Below the pieces are notes generated by a model. The model was not told where the DNA came from, did not search any database, and saw nothing but the letters and a program-made list of their open reading frames with translations. A stretch of 64,000 nucleotides of DNA, taken from the NCBI RefSeq assembly GCF_002105535.1, contig NZ_CP015848.1:1884856-1948855 (forward strand). Direction: 5' to 3'. A program made the position numbers and the translations under genes. This DNA comes from Magnetospirillum sp. ME-1. GTDB taxonomy: Bacteria; Pseudomonadota; Alphaproteobacteria; Rhodospirillales; Magnetospirillaceae. Positions 1-8,731 of the stretch are shown here, piece by piece; positions within the stretch are counted from its first letter, which is position 1, and every line of letters starts with the position of its first letter.

Positions 1-315
1 CCACCACCACAAAGCGCCGTCAGCGCCATCAAGACGGTGGGCGCCGCCATCTCACGGGTGGACGAGGTGGTCTCCTCCATCGCCGCCGCGGTGGAAGAAC
101 AGAATGCCGCCACCCAGGAGATCGTGCGCAACGTCCAGGAAGCCGCCAACGGCAATCACGAGGTGACCAGCAACATCACCGAGGTGTCGTCGGCCGCCCA
201 CATGACCGGCGAGATGGCGTCGAACATGTACAAGGTGGCCGAAGTGCTGGAGGAATCCGGCACCAGCCTGGGCAAGCACGTGGAGACCTTCCTCTCCAGC
301 GTCAAGGCGGTGTGA
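1..315 (+). CDS. Methyl-accepting chemotaxis protein, C-terminal fragment
   Basis: The reading frame is open from the first base and ends at TGA 313-315, so only the last 104 residues of a chemoreceptor are present. The text has the heptad-rich, Ala/Ser/Glu/Gln-rich character of the cytoplasmic coiled coil, including an AAAVEEQNAATQEI stretch typical of the second methylation helix. It would send ligand signals to CheA/CheW. The sensor and signalling tip lie outside the window. A run of ten G follows the stop codon. It is convergent with the arsC-like gene. Confidence 0.9.
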   Translation, partial: PPPQSAVSAIKTVGAAISRVDEVVSSIAAAVEEQNAATQEIVRNVQEAANGNHEVTSNITEVSSAAHMTGEMASNMYKVAEVLEESGTSLGKHVETFLSSVKAV

Positions 316-341
316 CCGGGGGGGGGGCGGAGAACCCCGCC

Positions 342-764
342 CTACCGCCCGGGGACCGAGCAGACTCCGTCGCTGCGCGGGCAGGTCTCCGGGATGGGCT
401 CGAAGGCCGGGGCCAGCCCGATCCAGCCGGCCACCGCCGCCTCGTCGAAGCCGGCCATGCGCCGGCCGCCGCTTTCCATCAGGGGGCGGCGGATCAGCAG
501 CGGGTCCAGGCACATTTCGGCCAGCGCGTCCTCTTCCCCCATGGCTTCCGGCACCACCGCCCCCGACTTGACCCGAGGGGCCGCGCGGTTGAACCATTGC
601 GCCACCGGCAAGCCCGCGAAGAACGGCCGCAGCGCTTGCGGCGTCCAGCCCTGGGCGCGGATATCCAACGCCACCACGTCGTGTCCCGAACGCGACAGCA
701 GCTGCTTTTGCCGGGTGTTGTTGCTGCAGCCCGGCTTTTCGTAGAAGACGACCAGCGCCATCAT
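342..764 (-). CDS. ArsC-family nitrogenase-associated protein
   Basis: This is a 140-residue protein of the arsenate-reductase-like thioredoxin fold, of the type recorded in nif clusters as 'nitrogenase-associated protein'. The N-terminus has a beta strand followed by EKPGCSNNTRQ, placing one cysteine at the ArsC catalytic-loop position. An FNRAAP segment resembles the ArsC 'N-x-x-x-P' region. I chose the MM start at 764 because GGGAG precedes it; a longer upstream frame lacks this support. The start lies 12 bases beyond the draG stop, so it is probably the third gene of a draT-draG operon. True arsenate reduction is unlikely from context; its role in nitrogen fixation is not established. Confidence 0.8.
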   Translation of the reverse strand: MMALVVFYEKPGCSNNTRQKQLLSRSGHDVVALDIRAQGWTPQALRPFFAGLPVAQWFNRAAPRVKSGAVVPEAMGEEDALAEMCLDPLLIRRPLMESGGRRMAGFDEAAVAGWIGLAPAFEPIPETCPRSDGVCSVPGR

Positions 765-775
765 CCGTTTCTCCC

Positions 776-1702
776 TTACGCCTTGTTCTTGAACGTGTCC
801 GCCACCGCCAGCAGGGCCGGCACCTGGGTGCGGATCTCGTCGGCCACCGCCTTGTCCAGCTTGCTCAGCCATGCCGACGGAATCTCCCGCACGCCATAGG
901 TGGCCCCGGCCAGCATGCCGGCGATGGCCCCGGTGGTGTCGGCGTCACCGCCCTGGTTGACCACCTCGATCAGGCAGTTGCGGAAGGAATCGGTCAGGAA
1001 ATAGAAGTGCAGCACCGTCTGCATGGTATCGACGATATAGGCGGTGGACTGGCCGCGGAAGGTCTCGAACCGGAAGCATTTATGCTTCTCGACCAGGGCG
1101 TTGGCCTCGTCGCGCGCCGCCTTCATGCCCAGACCGGCCACCAGCGCCTGGGTCATGCGCCCCAGCGCCAGGGTGGCGTCGTCGGACAGGGGGTGGTGGT
1201 GGGTGACGTGGCTCTGGGTGACGGTCCAGTCCTCGAACAGGGCCGGGTTGCCCAGGGTGGCCAGGGCGATGGGAAGGTTGCGCATGGCCGCGCCGTTACC
1301 GGCGTCGCCCTCGCAATAGCCGCCATCCAGGGTGCCATGGGTCATGAAGCGGCGGATACCGCGCCGGCAGGTGTTGCCCACGTCCACCGGCCCGCCCTTC
1401 AGCCACAGGGCGAATTCGTCGCACACATCCTTGAGGTCCAGGTCCTGTTTGCGGACCAGCGAGCGGCCCAGGCACAGGCTCATCTCGGTGTCGTCGGTGA
1501 CCTGGCCCGGAGCCAGGTGCAGCCAGCCGCCGCCGATCATCTTGCGGTGCAGGCCGTACTTCTCGCGGATTTCCCCCTTGGTCAGGAACTCGACGGTGGC
1601 CCCCAGGGCGTCGCCGACGGCAAAGCCCAGATAGGCGCCGAGCGCGCGTTCCTCCAGGCTTGGGCCGGATGAGGATGATCGGTCGAGGAAGGGCAATCGC
1701 AT
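776..1702 (-). CDS. draG: ADP-ribosyl-[dinitrogen reductase] hydrolase DraG
   Basis: The 308-residue enzyme removes ADP-ribose from the nitrogenase Fe protein and restores activity when ammonium is exhausted or light/energy returns. The di-manganese ADP-ribosylhydrolase signature is visible: GDALGA near residue 30, TDDTEM at 69-74 and GGDADTTG at 251-258, whose Asp/Thr residues bind the metals. Start ATG at 1702 gives the family length; the frame continues upstream only as a shadow of draT. It starts 11 bases after the draT stop and is followed closely by the ArsC-like gene. Confidence 0.96.
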   Translation of the reverse strand: MRLPFLDRSSSSGPSLEERALGAYLGFAVGDALGATVEFLTKGEIREKYGLHRKMIGGGWLHLAPGQVTDDTEMSLCLGRSLVRKQDLDLKDVCDEFALWLKGGPVDVGNTCRRGIRRFMTHGTLDGGYCEGDAGNGAAMRNLPIALATLGNPALFEDWTVTQSHVTHHHPLSDDATLALGRMTQALVAGLGMKAARDEANALVEKHKCFRFETFRGQSTAYIVDTMQTVLHFYFLTDSFRNCLIEVVNQGGDADTTGAIAGMLAGATYGVREIPSAWLSKLDKAVADEIRTQVPALLAVADTFKNKA

Positions 1703-1713
1703 GGGAAATCCAA

Positions 1714-2529
1714 TCAGAAATAGGCCGCGGCGACCTGGTAATCGCCACCGATCACCAGATACTCGCCCTCGCCCTTCAGGGGATGGACGGGCAGCAGAGT
1801 GTTGAAGAACAGGATCTTCACCGTCGGCACCCGGGCGGTGAGGATGGTGTCGCCGAAGCAATCGGCGACCGTGCGGTCCGACGAAAACGACGCCAGGTTG
1901 TTGAGGCGCATCACCACGGTCTTGCGGTCCAGGCGCTCGACCACCTGGTGCTCGTCGAAGGAATTGATGCCCCGATACAAGGTGACATGGGTCTGCCCCG
2001 GCGCGGCGAAGCGGGCCAGCGCCCACTGGCAGAACTCGTAGAGCATGTCGAGCTGGCAGTAGATGGAGTTGTTGTGAAAGCGGCTCGACATCTTCTCGTC
2101 CACATAGGTGGCCCAGCCCTGGGTCGAGAAGCGGGTGATCATCTCCTTGTGAAAGGTGGGAAACAGCCCGAAGCGGCTTTCCACCCAGCCTTTCAGCACG
2201 GCGCCCTCGGGGCCGTTGGAATCGTAGCCCCAGCCCTTCAGCAGCCGCAGGAAGCTGGAACGGTAGCGCCGGCGCGCACCCTTCAGTTCCTCCTGCTGCT
2301 CGGGATCGATGCCGAACATGGCCATCATGTATTTATAGAAGGCGTCGCCGGCATCCATCAGGCCGTCCGACCGGCCCAGCATCTCGAACAACTGCCCGTT
2401 CATCTCGCGCACGCCGGAAATGTGCAGCTCGCGCGGGTCCTCGTTGAAGGCCGCCGATCCCAGAAGGCTGGTGGACAGGCCCATCAGGTTGGTGCTGTGG
2501 CCGATGCTGTGCGCCCGCGCGTCGTTCAT
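1714..2529 (-). CDS. draT: NAD(+)--dinitrogen-reductase ADP-D-ribosyltransferase DraT
   Basis: The 271-residue enzyme transfers ADP-ribose from NAD+ to the conserved Arg of NifH and switches nitrogenase off. The sequence is full length for the family, with LYRGINSFDEHQ and the later Phe/Ser-rich LASFSSDRTVADCFGD segment typical of DraT. Its target, Arg100 of NifH, is encoded just across the divergent control region. It heads a draT-draG-arsC-like unit. A sigma-54-like site at 2686-2700 points at it. Its predicted leader of about 145 bases contains a REP-like inverted repeat. Confidence 0.96.
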   Translation of the reverse strand: MNDARAHSIGHSTNLMGLSTSLLGSAAFNEDPRELHISGVREMNGQLFEMLGRSDGLMDAGDAFYKYMMAMFGIDPEQQEELKGARRRYRSSFLRLLKGWGYDSNGPEGAVLKGWVESRFGLFPTFHKEMITRFSTQGWATYVDEKMSSRFHNNSIYCQLDMLYEFCQWALARFAAPGQTHVTLYRGINSFDEHQVVERLDRKTVVMRLNNLASFSSDRTVADCFGDTILTARVPTVKILFFNTLLPVHPLKGEGEYLVIGGDYQVAAAYF

Positions 2530-2585
2530 GTGTCAGCCGGAGCCCCTCTATAGTCGGACACGCCATCCTGACGACCAACGGGAGA

Positions 2586-2665
2586 AAGGATCTCATCCTG
2601 GTCCGGCATGTCCGGGACGGAACCGCCATTCCAAACGGAGATCCCTCGCCGCGCTCGGGATGACC
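2586..2665. repeat. REP-like inverted repeat, family A copy 1
   Basis: An imperfect inverted repeat begins with AGGATCTCATCC and ends with GAGATCCCTCGC...CGGGATGACC. Copies with the same outer GTCATCC/GGATGAC and inner (A)GGGATCT arms occur at 12745-12834 and 27532-27629. It would form a long hairpin in the leader of draT. No open frame in it is credible. Confidence 0.7.
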
Positions 2666-2685
2666 TTACTTAACGGCCACCTCAT

Positions 2686-2700
2686 GCAAGCTCCGTACCT
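2686..2700 (-). promoter_or_regulatory. Sigma-54-like promoter for draT
   Basis: Read on the minus strand the site is AGGTACG-GAGC-TTGCA, with the essential GG (2699-2698) and GC (2687-2686) in the required GG-N10-GC spacing. It differs from TGGCACG-N4-TTGC at two positions. The two NifA-type sites of the nifH promoter lie about 42 and 72 bases upstream of it, so they could serve both directions. Predicted RNA start is near 2675. Confidence 0.6.
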
Positions 2701-2741
2701 TTTGGCACAAGCCGATGGGGCGGGGTGAAAACCCCCGGTCC

Positions 2742-2757
2742 TGTTGGGGTTGCAACA
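2742..2757. promoter_or_regulatory. NifA-type upstream activator site 1
   Basis: The sequence matches TGT-N10-ACA exactly. It lies about 121 bases upstream of the nifH -24 element and 30 bases (centre to centre) from the second site. It is placed between the divergent nifH and draT promoters. Confidence 0.8.
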
Positions 2758-2771
2758 CACGGACGGCGCTT

Positions 2772-2787
2772 TGTCGGATTCCGCACA
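2772..2787. promoter_or_regulatory. NifA-type upstream activator site 2
   Basis: A second exact TGT-N10-ACA match lies 91 bases upstream of the nifH -24 element. A 13-base core, TTGTCGGATTCCG, recurs at 13446-13458 beside the iscA activator site. Confidence 0.8.
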
Positions 2788-2877
2788 GACGCACAAAAAG
2801 CGGGCACATGCCCGACACACACCATCATCACATTGTTTTTATTGAGTAAATTATTTTCGCTGCGCCGCACACAAACT

Positions 2878-2892
2878 TGGCACGCCCGTTGC
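2878..2892 (+). promoter_or_regulatory. Sigma-54 promoter of nifHDK
   Basis: TGGCACG-CCCG-TTGC is a perfect match to the sigma-54 -24/-12 consensus, with GG at 2879-2880 and GC at 2891-2892. It sits about 70 bases before the nifH start and downstream of two NifA-type sites. Confidence 0.95.
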
Positions 2893-2940
2893 GATGAGGA
2901 GACCGTGGCGGTGGCCGTGTCCTCGCCGAGCAAATTTTAG

Positions 2941-3852
<912 letters not shown>

Positions 3853-3868
3853 TCCACAGGTAAACGGC

Positions 3869-3894
3869 GGGCCCTCCTAAAGGGTGGAGGGCCC
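3869..3894 (+). promoter_or_regulatory. Hairpin between nifH and nifD
   Basis: GGGCCCTCC and GGAGGGCCC form a perfect 9-base stem with an 8-base loop. It has no T run, so it is more likely an RNA stabiliser or processing element favouring nifH messenger, or a partial attenuator, than a full terminator. Such hairpins are known at this place in other diazotrophs. Confidence 0.65.
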
Positions 3895-3918
3895 ACTCAA
3901 ACACTGAAGGAGAGGGCC

Positions 3919-5382
3919 ATGAGCCTCGATTACACCAACGATACCGCCGCCGCCGAGGCGCTGATCAAGGACGTCCTTGAAGCGTACCCGGAAAAGGCCG
4001 CCAAGCGCCGTTCCAAGCACCTCGCCGTCGCCAAGCCGGCCGAGGAGGAAGGCACCACCTCTTGCGGCGTCAAGTCCAACATCAAGTCCATCCCCGGCGT
4101 CATGACCATCCGTGGCTGTGCCTACGCCGGCTCCAAGGGCGTGGTGTGGGGCCCCGTCAAGGACATGGTCCACATCTCCCACGGTCCCGTCGGCTGCGGC
4201 CAGTATTCCTGGTCCCAGCGCCGCAACTACTTCAACGGCACCGTCGGCGTGGACTCCTTCGTCACCATGCAGGTGACCTCCGACTTCCAGGAACGCGACA
4301 TCGTGTTCGGCGGCGACAAGAACCTGGACGCCATGATCGACGAGCTGGACACCATGTTCCCGCTGAACAAGGGCATCTCCATCCAGTCCGAGTGCCCCAT
4401 CGGCCTGATCGGTGACGACATCGAGGCCGTGGCCAAGAAGAAGCACAAGGAAACCGGCAAGACCATCGTTCCGGTGCGGTGCGAAGGCTTCCGCGGCGTG
4501 TCCCAGTCGCTGGGCCACCACATCGCCAACGACGCCATCCGCGACTGGGTCTTCGACAAGCCCTCGCCCGAGGAAGCCTTCGTCCCCGGCCCCTACGACG
4601 TCAACCTGATCGCCGACTACAACATCGGCGGCGACGCCTGGCCCAGCCGCAAGCTGCTGGAAGAGATGGGCCTCAGGGTCATCGGCATGTGGTCCGGCGA
4701 CGCCACCCTGTCCGAGATGGCGCGCGCGCCCAAGGCCAAGCTGAACCTCATCCACTGCTACCGGTCGATGAACTACATCTGCCGCCACATGGAAGAGAAG
4801 TACGGCATCAAGTGGGTGGAGTACAATTTCTTCGGCCCGAGCCAGATCGCCGCGTCTTTGCGCAAGATCGCCGCTCAGTTCGACGAGACCATCCAGAAGA
4901 AGGCCGAGGAGGTCATCGCCAGGTACCAGCCGCTGGTCGACGAGGTGGTCGCCAAGTACAAGGCCCGCCTGGAAGGCAAGACCGTGATGCTGTACGTGGG
5001 CGGCCTGCGTCCCCGTCACGTCGCCAACGCCTATGAAGACCTGGGCATGAAGATCGTCGGCACCGGCTATGAATTCGCCCACAACGACGACTATCAGCGC
5101 ACCGGCCACTACGTGAAGGAAGGCACGCTGATCTACGACGACGTCACCGGCTACGAGCTGGAGAAGTTCATCGAGCAGATCCGCCCCGACCTGGTCGGCT
5201 CGGGCATCAAGGAAAAGTACGCCACCCAGAAGATGGGCGTGCCCTTCCGCCAGATGCACTCGTGGGACTATTCCGGCCCCTATCACGGCTATGACGGCTT
5301 CGCCATCTTCGCCCGCGATATGGACATGGCCATCAACAGCCCGGTCTGGAGCAAGTTCAAGGCCCCCTGGAAGGCCGCCTGA
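3919..5382 (+). CDS. nifD: Nitrogenase molybdenum-iron protein alpha chain NifD
   Basis: The 487-residue alpha subunit of dinitrogenase carries the FeMo-cofactor. P-cluster ligands are Cys67, Cys93 and Cys159 ([11 protein letters not shown]). The cofactor ligand is Cys280 in [10 protein letters not shown], and the second ligand is the His in [13 protein letters not shown]. Length and ends are typical. GGAGAGGGCC precedes the ATG. It forms the alpha2beta2 tetramer with NifK. Confidence 0.99.
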   Translation: MSLDYTNDTAAAEALIKDVLEAYPEKAAKRRSKHLAVAKPAEEEGTTSCGVKSNIKSIPGVMTIRGCAYAGSKGVVWGPVKDMVHISHGPVGCGQYSWSQRRNYFNGTVGVDSFVTMQVTSDFQERDIVFGGDKNLDAMIDELDTMFPLNKGISIQSECPIGLIGDDIEAVAKKKHKETGKTIVPVRCEGFRGVSQSLGHHIANDAIRDWVFDKPSPEEAFVPGPYDVNLIADYNIGGDAWPSRKLLEEMGLRVIGMWSGDATLSEMARAPKAKLNLIHCYRSMNYICRHMEEKYGIKWVEYNFFGPSQIAASLRKIAAQFDETIQKKAEEVIARYQPLVDEVVAKYKARLEGKTVMLYVGGLRPRHVANAYEDLGMKIVGTGYEFAHNDDYQRTGHYVKEGTLIYDDVTGYELEKFIEQIRPDLVGSGIKEKYATQKMGVPFRQMHSWDYSGPYHGYDGFAIFARDMDMAINSPVWSKFKAPWKAA

Positions 5383-5420
5383 CGCTCCGCATCAGACCTG
5401 TAACGCGTTGTTTTGCTTTA

Positions 5421-5464
5421 ACTCCTCCCCGCGCATCGCCCAACAACCGGGGGCGCGGGGAGTT
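5421..5464 (+). promoter_or_regulatory. Hairpin between nifD and nifK
   Basis: ACTCctCCCCGCGC pairs with GCGCGGGGAGT across an 18-base loop, ending just before the nifK ribosome-binding site. There is no T run. It may tune relative nifD/nifK translation or protect the upstream RNA; this is inference from structure only. Confidence 0.5.
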
Positions 5465-5480
5465 GAGAAGGAGAGAAGTC

Positions 5481-7013
5481 ATGCCTCAGAGCGCCGAAAA
5501 GACCAAGGACCACGTCTCCCTGTTCCAGGAGCCCGAATACACGGAGATGTTCGCGGCCAAGAAGGCCCAGTTCGAATGCCGCCCCACCGACGAGGCGGTC
5601 GCCGCCCAGGCCGAGTACACCAAGACCTGGGAATACCGGGAAAAGAACTTCGCCCGTGAAAAGGCCGTCATCAACCCGGCCAAGGCCTGTCAGCCTCTGG
5701 GCGCGGTGTTCGCCGCCCAGGGCTTCGAGGAGACCATGCCCTATGTGCACGGCTCCCAGGGCTGCGTCGCCTACTTCCGCTCGCACCTCGCCCGCCACTT
5801 CAAGGAAGCCGTGCCCTGCGTGTCCGACTCCATGACCGAGGACGCGGCGGTGTTCGGTGGCCTGACCAACATCGTCGACGGCCTGCAGAACTCCTACACC
5901 CTGTACAAGCCCAAGATGATCGCCGTCTCCACCACCTGCATGGCGGAAGTCATCGGCGACGATCTGTCGGCCTTCATCGCCACCGCCAAGGAGAAGGAAT
6001 CGGTTCCGGCCGACTTCGCCGTCCCCTTCGCCCACACCCCGTCCTTCGTCGGCAGCCACACCACCGGCTACGACAACATGATCAAGGGCGTGCTGAGCTA
6101 CTTCTGGGACCGCGAGTCCGAAAAGACCCGCGGCAAGGTGACCGAGAAGATCAACATCATCCCGGGCTTCGATGGCTATGCGGTCGCCAACAACCGCGAA
6201 CTGAAGCGCTACCTGGACACCATGGGGGTCGAGTACACCTTCATCTCCGACGTGTCGGACATCTACGACACCCCCTCGGACGGCACCTACCGCATGTATG
6301 ACGGCGGTACCAAGCTGGACGACGTCCGCACCGCCATCGACGCCAAGGCCACCATCGCGCTGCAGCACGATTGCTCGGCCAAGTCGCTGGAATACATCGA
6401 GACCAAGGGCCAGCCCACCGCCAACTTCCGCTATCCCATGGGCGTGTCGGGCACCGACGCCCTGCTGATGAAGATCTCGGAACTGTCGGGCAAGCCGATC
6501 CCCGAGAGCATCGAGAAGGAGCGCGGCCGTCTGGTCGACGCCATGACCGACAGCCAGGCCTACCTGCACGGCAAGAAGGTCGCCGTGTTCGGTGATCCCG
6601 ACTTCGTCTACGGCATGGTCTCCTTCCTGCTGGAAATGGGCTGCGAGCCGCTGCACTGCCTGTCCACCAACGGCGGCAAGGAATGGGTCGCGGCCATGGA
6701 AGCCCTGCTGGCCTCGTCGCCCTTCGGCGCCGGCTGCAAGGTCTACGCCGGCAAGGACCTGTGGCACATGCGGTCCCTGCTGTTCACCGAGCCCACCGAT
6801 CTCTTGATCGGCAGCTCCTACGGCAAGTACCTGGAGAAGGACACCGGCATCCCCCTGATCCGCCTGACCTTCCCCATCTTCGACCGTCACCACCACCACC
6901 GCTTCCCCACCCTGGGCTACCAGGGCGCGCTGCGGGTCCTGGTGGAGATCCTGGACCGTATCTTCGAGGTCACCGACGCCTCGAGCGATATCTCCTACGA
7001 CCTCACGCGCTGA
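5481..7013 (+). CDS. nifK: Nitrogenase molybdenum-iron protein beta chain NifK
   Basis: The 510-residue beta subunit of dinitrogenase supplies the other P-cluster ligands: the Cys in NPAKACQPLGA, the Cys in HGSQGCVAYF and the Cys in TTCMAEVIGDD are all visible. I chose ATG 5481, preceded by GAGAAGGAGAG. An in-frame TTG at 5463 would overlap the ribosome-binding site. It ends the nifHDK unit and is followed by a terminator rather than by nifT. Confidence 0.98.
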   Translation: MPQSAEKTKDHVSLFQEPEYTEMFAAKKAQFECRPTDEAVAAQAEYTKTWEYREKNFAREKAVINPAKACQPLGAVFAAQGFEETMPYVHGSQGCVAYFRSHLARHFKEAVPCVSDSMTEDAAVFGGLTNIVDGLQNSYTLYKPKMIAVSTTCMAEVIGDDLSAFIATAKEKESVPADFAVPFAHTPSFVGSHTTGYDNMIKGVLSYFWDRESEKTRGKVTEKINIIPGFDGYAVANNRELKRYLDTMGVEYTFISDVSDIYDTPSDGTYRMYDGGTKLDDVRTAIDAKATIALQHDCSAKSLEYIETKGQPTANFRYPMGVSGTDALLMKISELSGKPIPESIEKERGRLVDAMTDSQAYLHGKKVAVFGDPDFVYGMVSFLLEMGCEPLHCLSTNGGKEWVAAMEALLASSPFGAGCKVYAGKDLWHMRSLLFTEPTDLLIGSSYGKYLEKDTGIPLIRLTFPIFDRHHHHRFPTLGYQGALRVLVEILDRIFEVTDASSDISYDLTR

Positions 7014-7046
7014 TCTCCCAGCCCTTCCGAAAAGCACGTGAGGACC

Positions 7047-7086
7047 GCCCCGGAGAGGAACCCGCCCTCTCCGGGGCTCTTCTTTT
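7047..7086 (+). terminator. Rho-independent terminator after nifK
   Basis: GCCCCGGAGAGG pairs perfectly with CCTCTCCGGGGC and is followed by TCTTCTTTT. This closes the nifHDK transcript and means nifE needs its own promoter. Confidence 0.9.
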
Positions 7087-7215
7087 CGGATGACGAAGAG
7101 TAACGATACATATCATTTGTTGTTATTTATCTTAACATAACATCTATTTTGTTGACTGCCAACACTCATAAAGAGCGAAACTTGGCTTAAAAATTCCCAT
7201 GAGGGAGGCTTTGCC

Positions 7216-8559
7216 ATGAATATCAAATTCACGCTTGCAGCAATGACCTGTGCCGTCGCCATTTCAGGATGCGCCAGTCCGGCCGCTGTTCCGCCGCAAT
7301 TCCCGGCCAAAGGGGCGAATCGCGCCGACCTGTCCCCCGACCCCACCAACTACATTCATCTCCATCTCAACAAGGAATGCATGCTGACCGACGAGACCCA
7401 GTGGGTCGGAACAAAGCAGATAAAAACCTGTGCGGCCGAAAAATTCAGGCCCCAGGCCGGCTATTACGCGCGCGTTGTCGGCTGGTGGACTCCCAATTCC
7501 CTGACAAATGATGGAAAACTGCAGCAAGTTGGAATCGGGGCTCCCGATTACGACAAAGAGCGTCGCACTTGGTTGGAGAGATTGCTCTGGGGCGAGAACA
7601 CGACATTCTCGCTTGTCGCCAACATCGAGGTGCATTCACGGCTAAACTACAGAGCTCCAATTCCGCTGTACTCGGTAAGCCACAGCAGCGGCAAGGAGGG
7701 AGAAGGGTTTGACGTCAACCTCAAGGACATTTGGTACAGCCCCCTGATCCGTGTCACCGCCGATACCCGTCTGACCACCGAGGTTGTCGCCCACTACAAG
7801 AAAGAGATTAAGACCGGGGCCGTGTCTGCGGCCCTGCGGGTAGCCGAGGTGGCCGCCGGCCAATTGGCGCCGGGCGGCTCGCTTCTGACCAGCCTCAACA
7901 TTGATCAGGTGCGGAAGGAGGCAAAGGTCTGGGATACGGCAATCAGCCAAATGTCCAGCAGCGACACCAATGAGACCAGAGGCGGAACCTCTCTGGCAAA
8001 GACCTGGGACGCCAACAAGACAGTCGTTGTCAGCCTGCTGGCTCCTGGCTCATCCGGCGCCATGATGCCGGAACGGCTGATTGGTTCCTGGTCGTTCACC
8101 ATGGAAAAGCCACGCATGTCGCTGTTCAGCGCCAACAATTGTCTACTCCAGGCAAACATCAAGGAAGGGTGTGCAAAAGAGGTGATCGAGGCCATCACTC
8201 CCCCGCTGGTCCTCAACGAAATGGTTGGCCCCGACACGACTTTGATCGGCGCATTGCGGAAGAAGGATTGGTATGGCCAGGCACTGATCGCCATGAACGC
8301 CAAGAATGGCAATCCCAGCCAGTTCTGCCAGCAAGTCATCCAGGCAGCCGATGATTTTGGACTCAATGCCGTCGATGCCAAGCTTCTGTTGTGGGCCCTT
8401 CAATCGGGTGAGCCTCTGGGCGACACCATGCGCGACCTCTTATTCAAGGACAAATTCTGCCAGAAGCAACTGAAGCCCTTCGTCTTCGGCGCGTCCGAGA
8501 GCATTGCAGTGGAGGAGATTTCCCCCTATACGCCCCAATCCGTCACTCCTGGGCAATAA
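7216..8559 (+). CDS. Putative lipoprotein of unknown function inside the nif cluster
   Basis: I do not recognise the family of this 447-residue protein. It has a signal peptide with a lipobox (AISGCA), so Cys19 would be lipidated and the protein anchored in a cell-envelope membrane. The mature part contains scattered cysteines (near residues 56, 73, 312, 321, 376, 415) and no obvious transmembrane segment. A strong GAGGGAGG site precedes the ATG. Base composition is visibly less GC-rich than nifK or nifE, and the 128 bases upstream are AT-rich. It stands between the nifK terminator and the nifE activator site, with no known nif role, so late insertion is likely. An unrecognised envelope function is the alternative. 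Confidence 0.8.
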   Translation: MNIKFTLAAMTCAVAISGCASPAAVPPQFPAKGANRADLSPDPTNYIHLHLNKECMLTDETQWVGTKQIKTCAAEKFRPQAGYYARVVGWWTPNSLTNDGKLQQVGIGAPDYDKERRTWLERLLWGENTTFSLVANIEVHSRLNYRAPIPLYSVSHSSGKEGEGFDVNLKDIWYSPLIRVTADTRLTTEVVAHYKKEIKTGAVSAALRVAEVAAGQLAPGGSLLTSLNIDQVRKEAKVWDTAISQMSSSDTNETRGGTSLAKTWDANKTVVVSLLAPGSSGAMMPERLIGSWSFTMEKPRMSLFSANNCLLQANIKEGCAKEVIEAITPPLVLNEMVGPDTTLIGALRKKDWYGQALIAMNAKNGNPSQFCQQVIQAADDFGLNAVDAKLLLWALQSGEPLGDTMRDLLFKDKFCQKQLKPFVFGASESIAVEEISPYTPQSVTPGQ

Positions 8560-8613
8560 TCCTCCCCTTAACCCGATATTGCGGCCATCATTCCTTTTTC
8601 CGACACCGGCCAT

Positions 8614-8629
8614 TGTCGCACTTGCGACA
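8614..8629. promoter_or_regulatory. NifA-type activator site of nifE
   Basis: TGT-CGCACTTGCG-ACA is an exact TGT-N10-ACA site. It is the core of a perfect 14-base-arm palindrome (8606-8637, 4-base loop). It ends 52 bases before the nifE -24 element. No T run follows the palindrome, so a terminator role for the lipoprotein gene is possible but less supported. Confidence 0.8.
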
Positions 8630-8680
8630 ATGGCCGGCTGGCGTTTAAGCGCAATCCAGCATTTTCGCCATTTTTCATGA

Positions 8681-8695
8681 TGGCACGGCCCTTGC
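8681..8695 (+). promoter_or_regulatory. Sigma-54 promoter of nifE operon
   Basis: TGGCACG-GCCC-TTGC is a perfect -24/-12 match, 36 bases before the nifE ATG. Confidence 0.95.
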
Positions 8696-8731
8696 GAGAC
8701 GGAGTTCGAACCGTTTCAAGCGAGGCCCACC

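Noticed and set aside
318-327. Run of ten G after the first chemoreceptor gene as a phase-variable tract
   Set aside because: It lies after the stop codon between convergent genes, so slippage would not change a protein or an evident promoter.
3877-5286. Long open frames opposite nifD, nifK, nrdJ, clpB and others
   Set aside because: They are antisense shadows of high-GC coding sequence, with His/Val/Gly-rich nonsense composition and no ribosome-binding sites.
5463-5480. TTG at 5463 as the nifK start
   Set aside because: It would place six extra residues (encoded by the GGAGAG ribosome-binding sequence) before the standard N-terminus.
7150-7164. TGTTG-ACTGC-CAACA palindrome before the lipoprotein gene as a NifA site
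   Set aside because: The spacing is TGT-N9-ACA, not N10, and no sigma-54 promoter follows.
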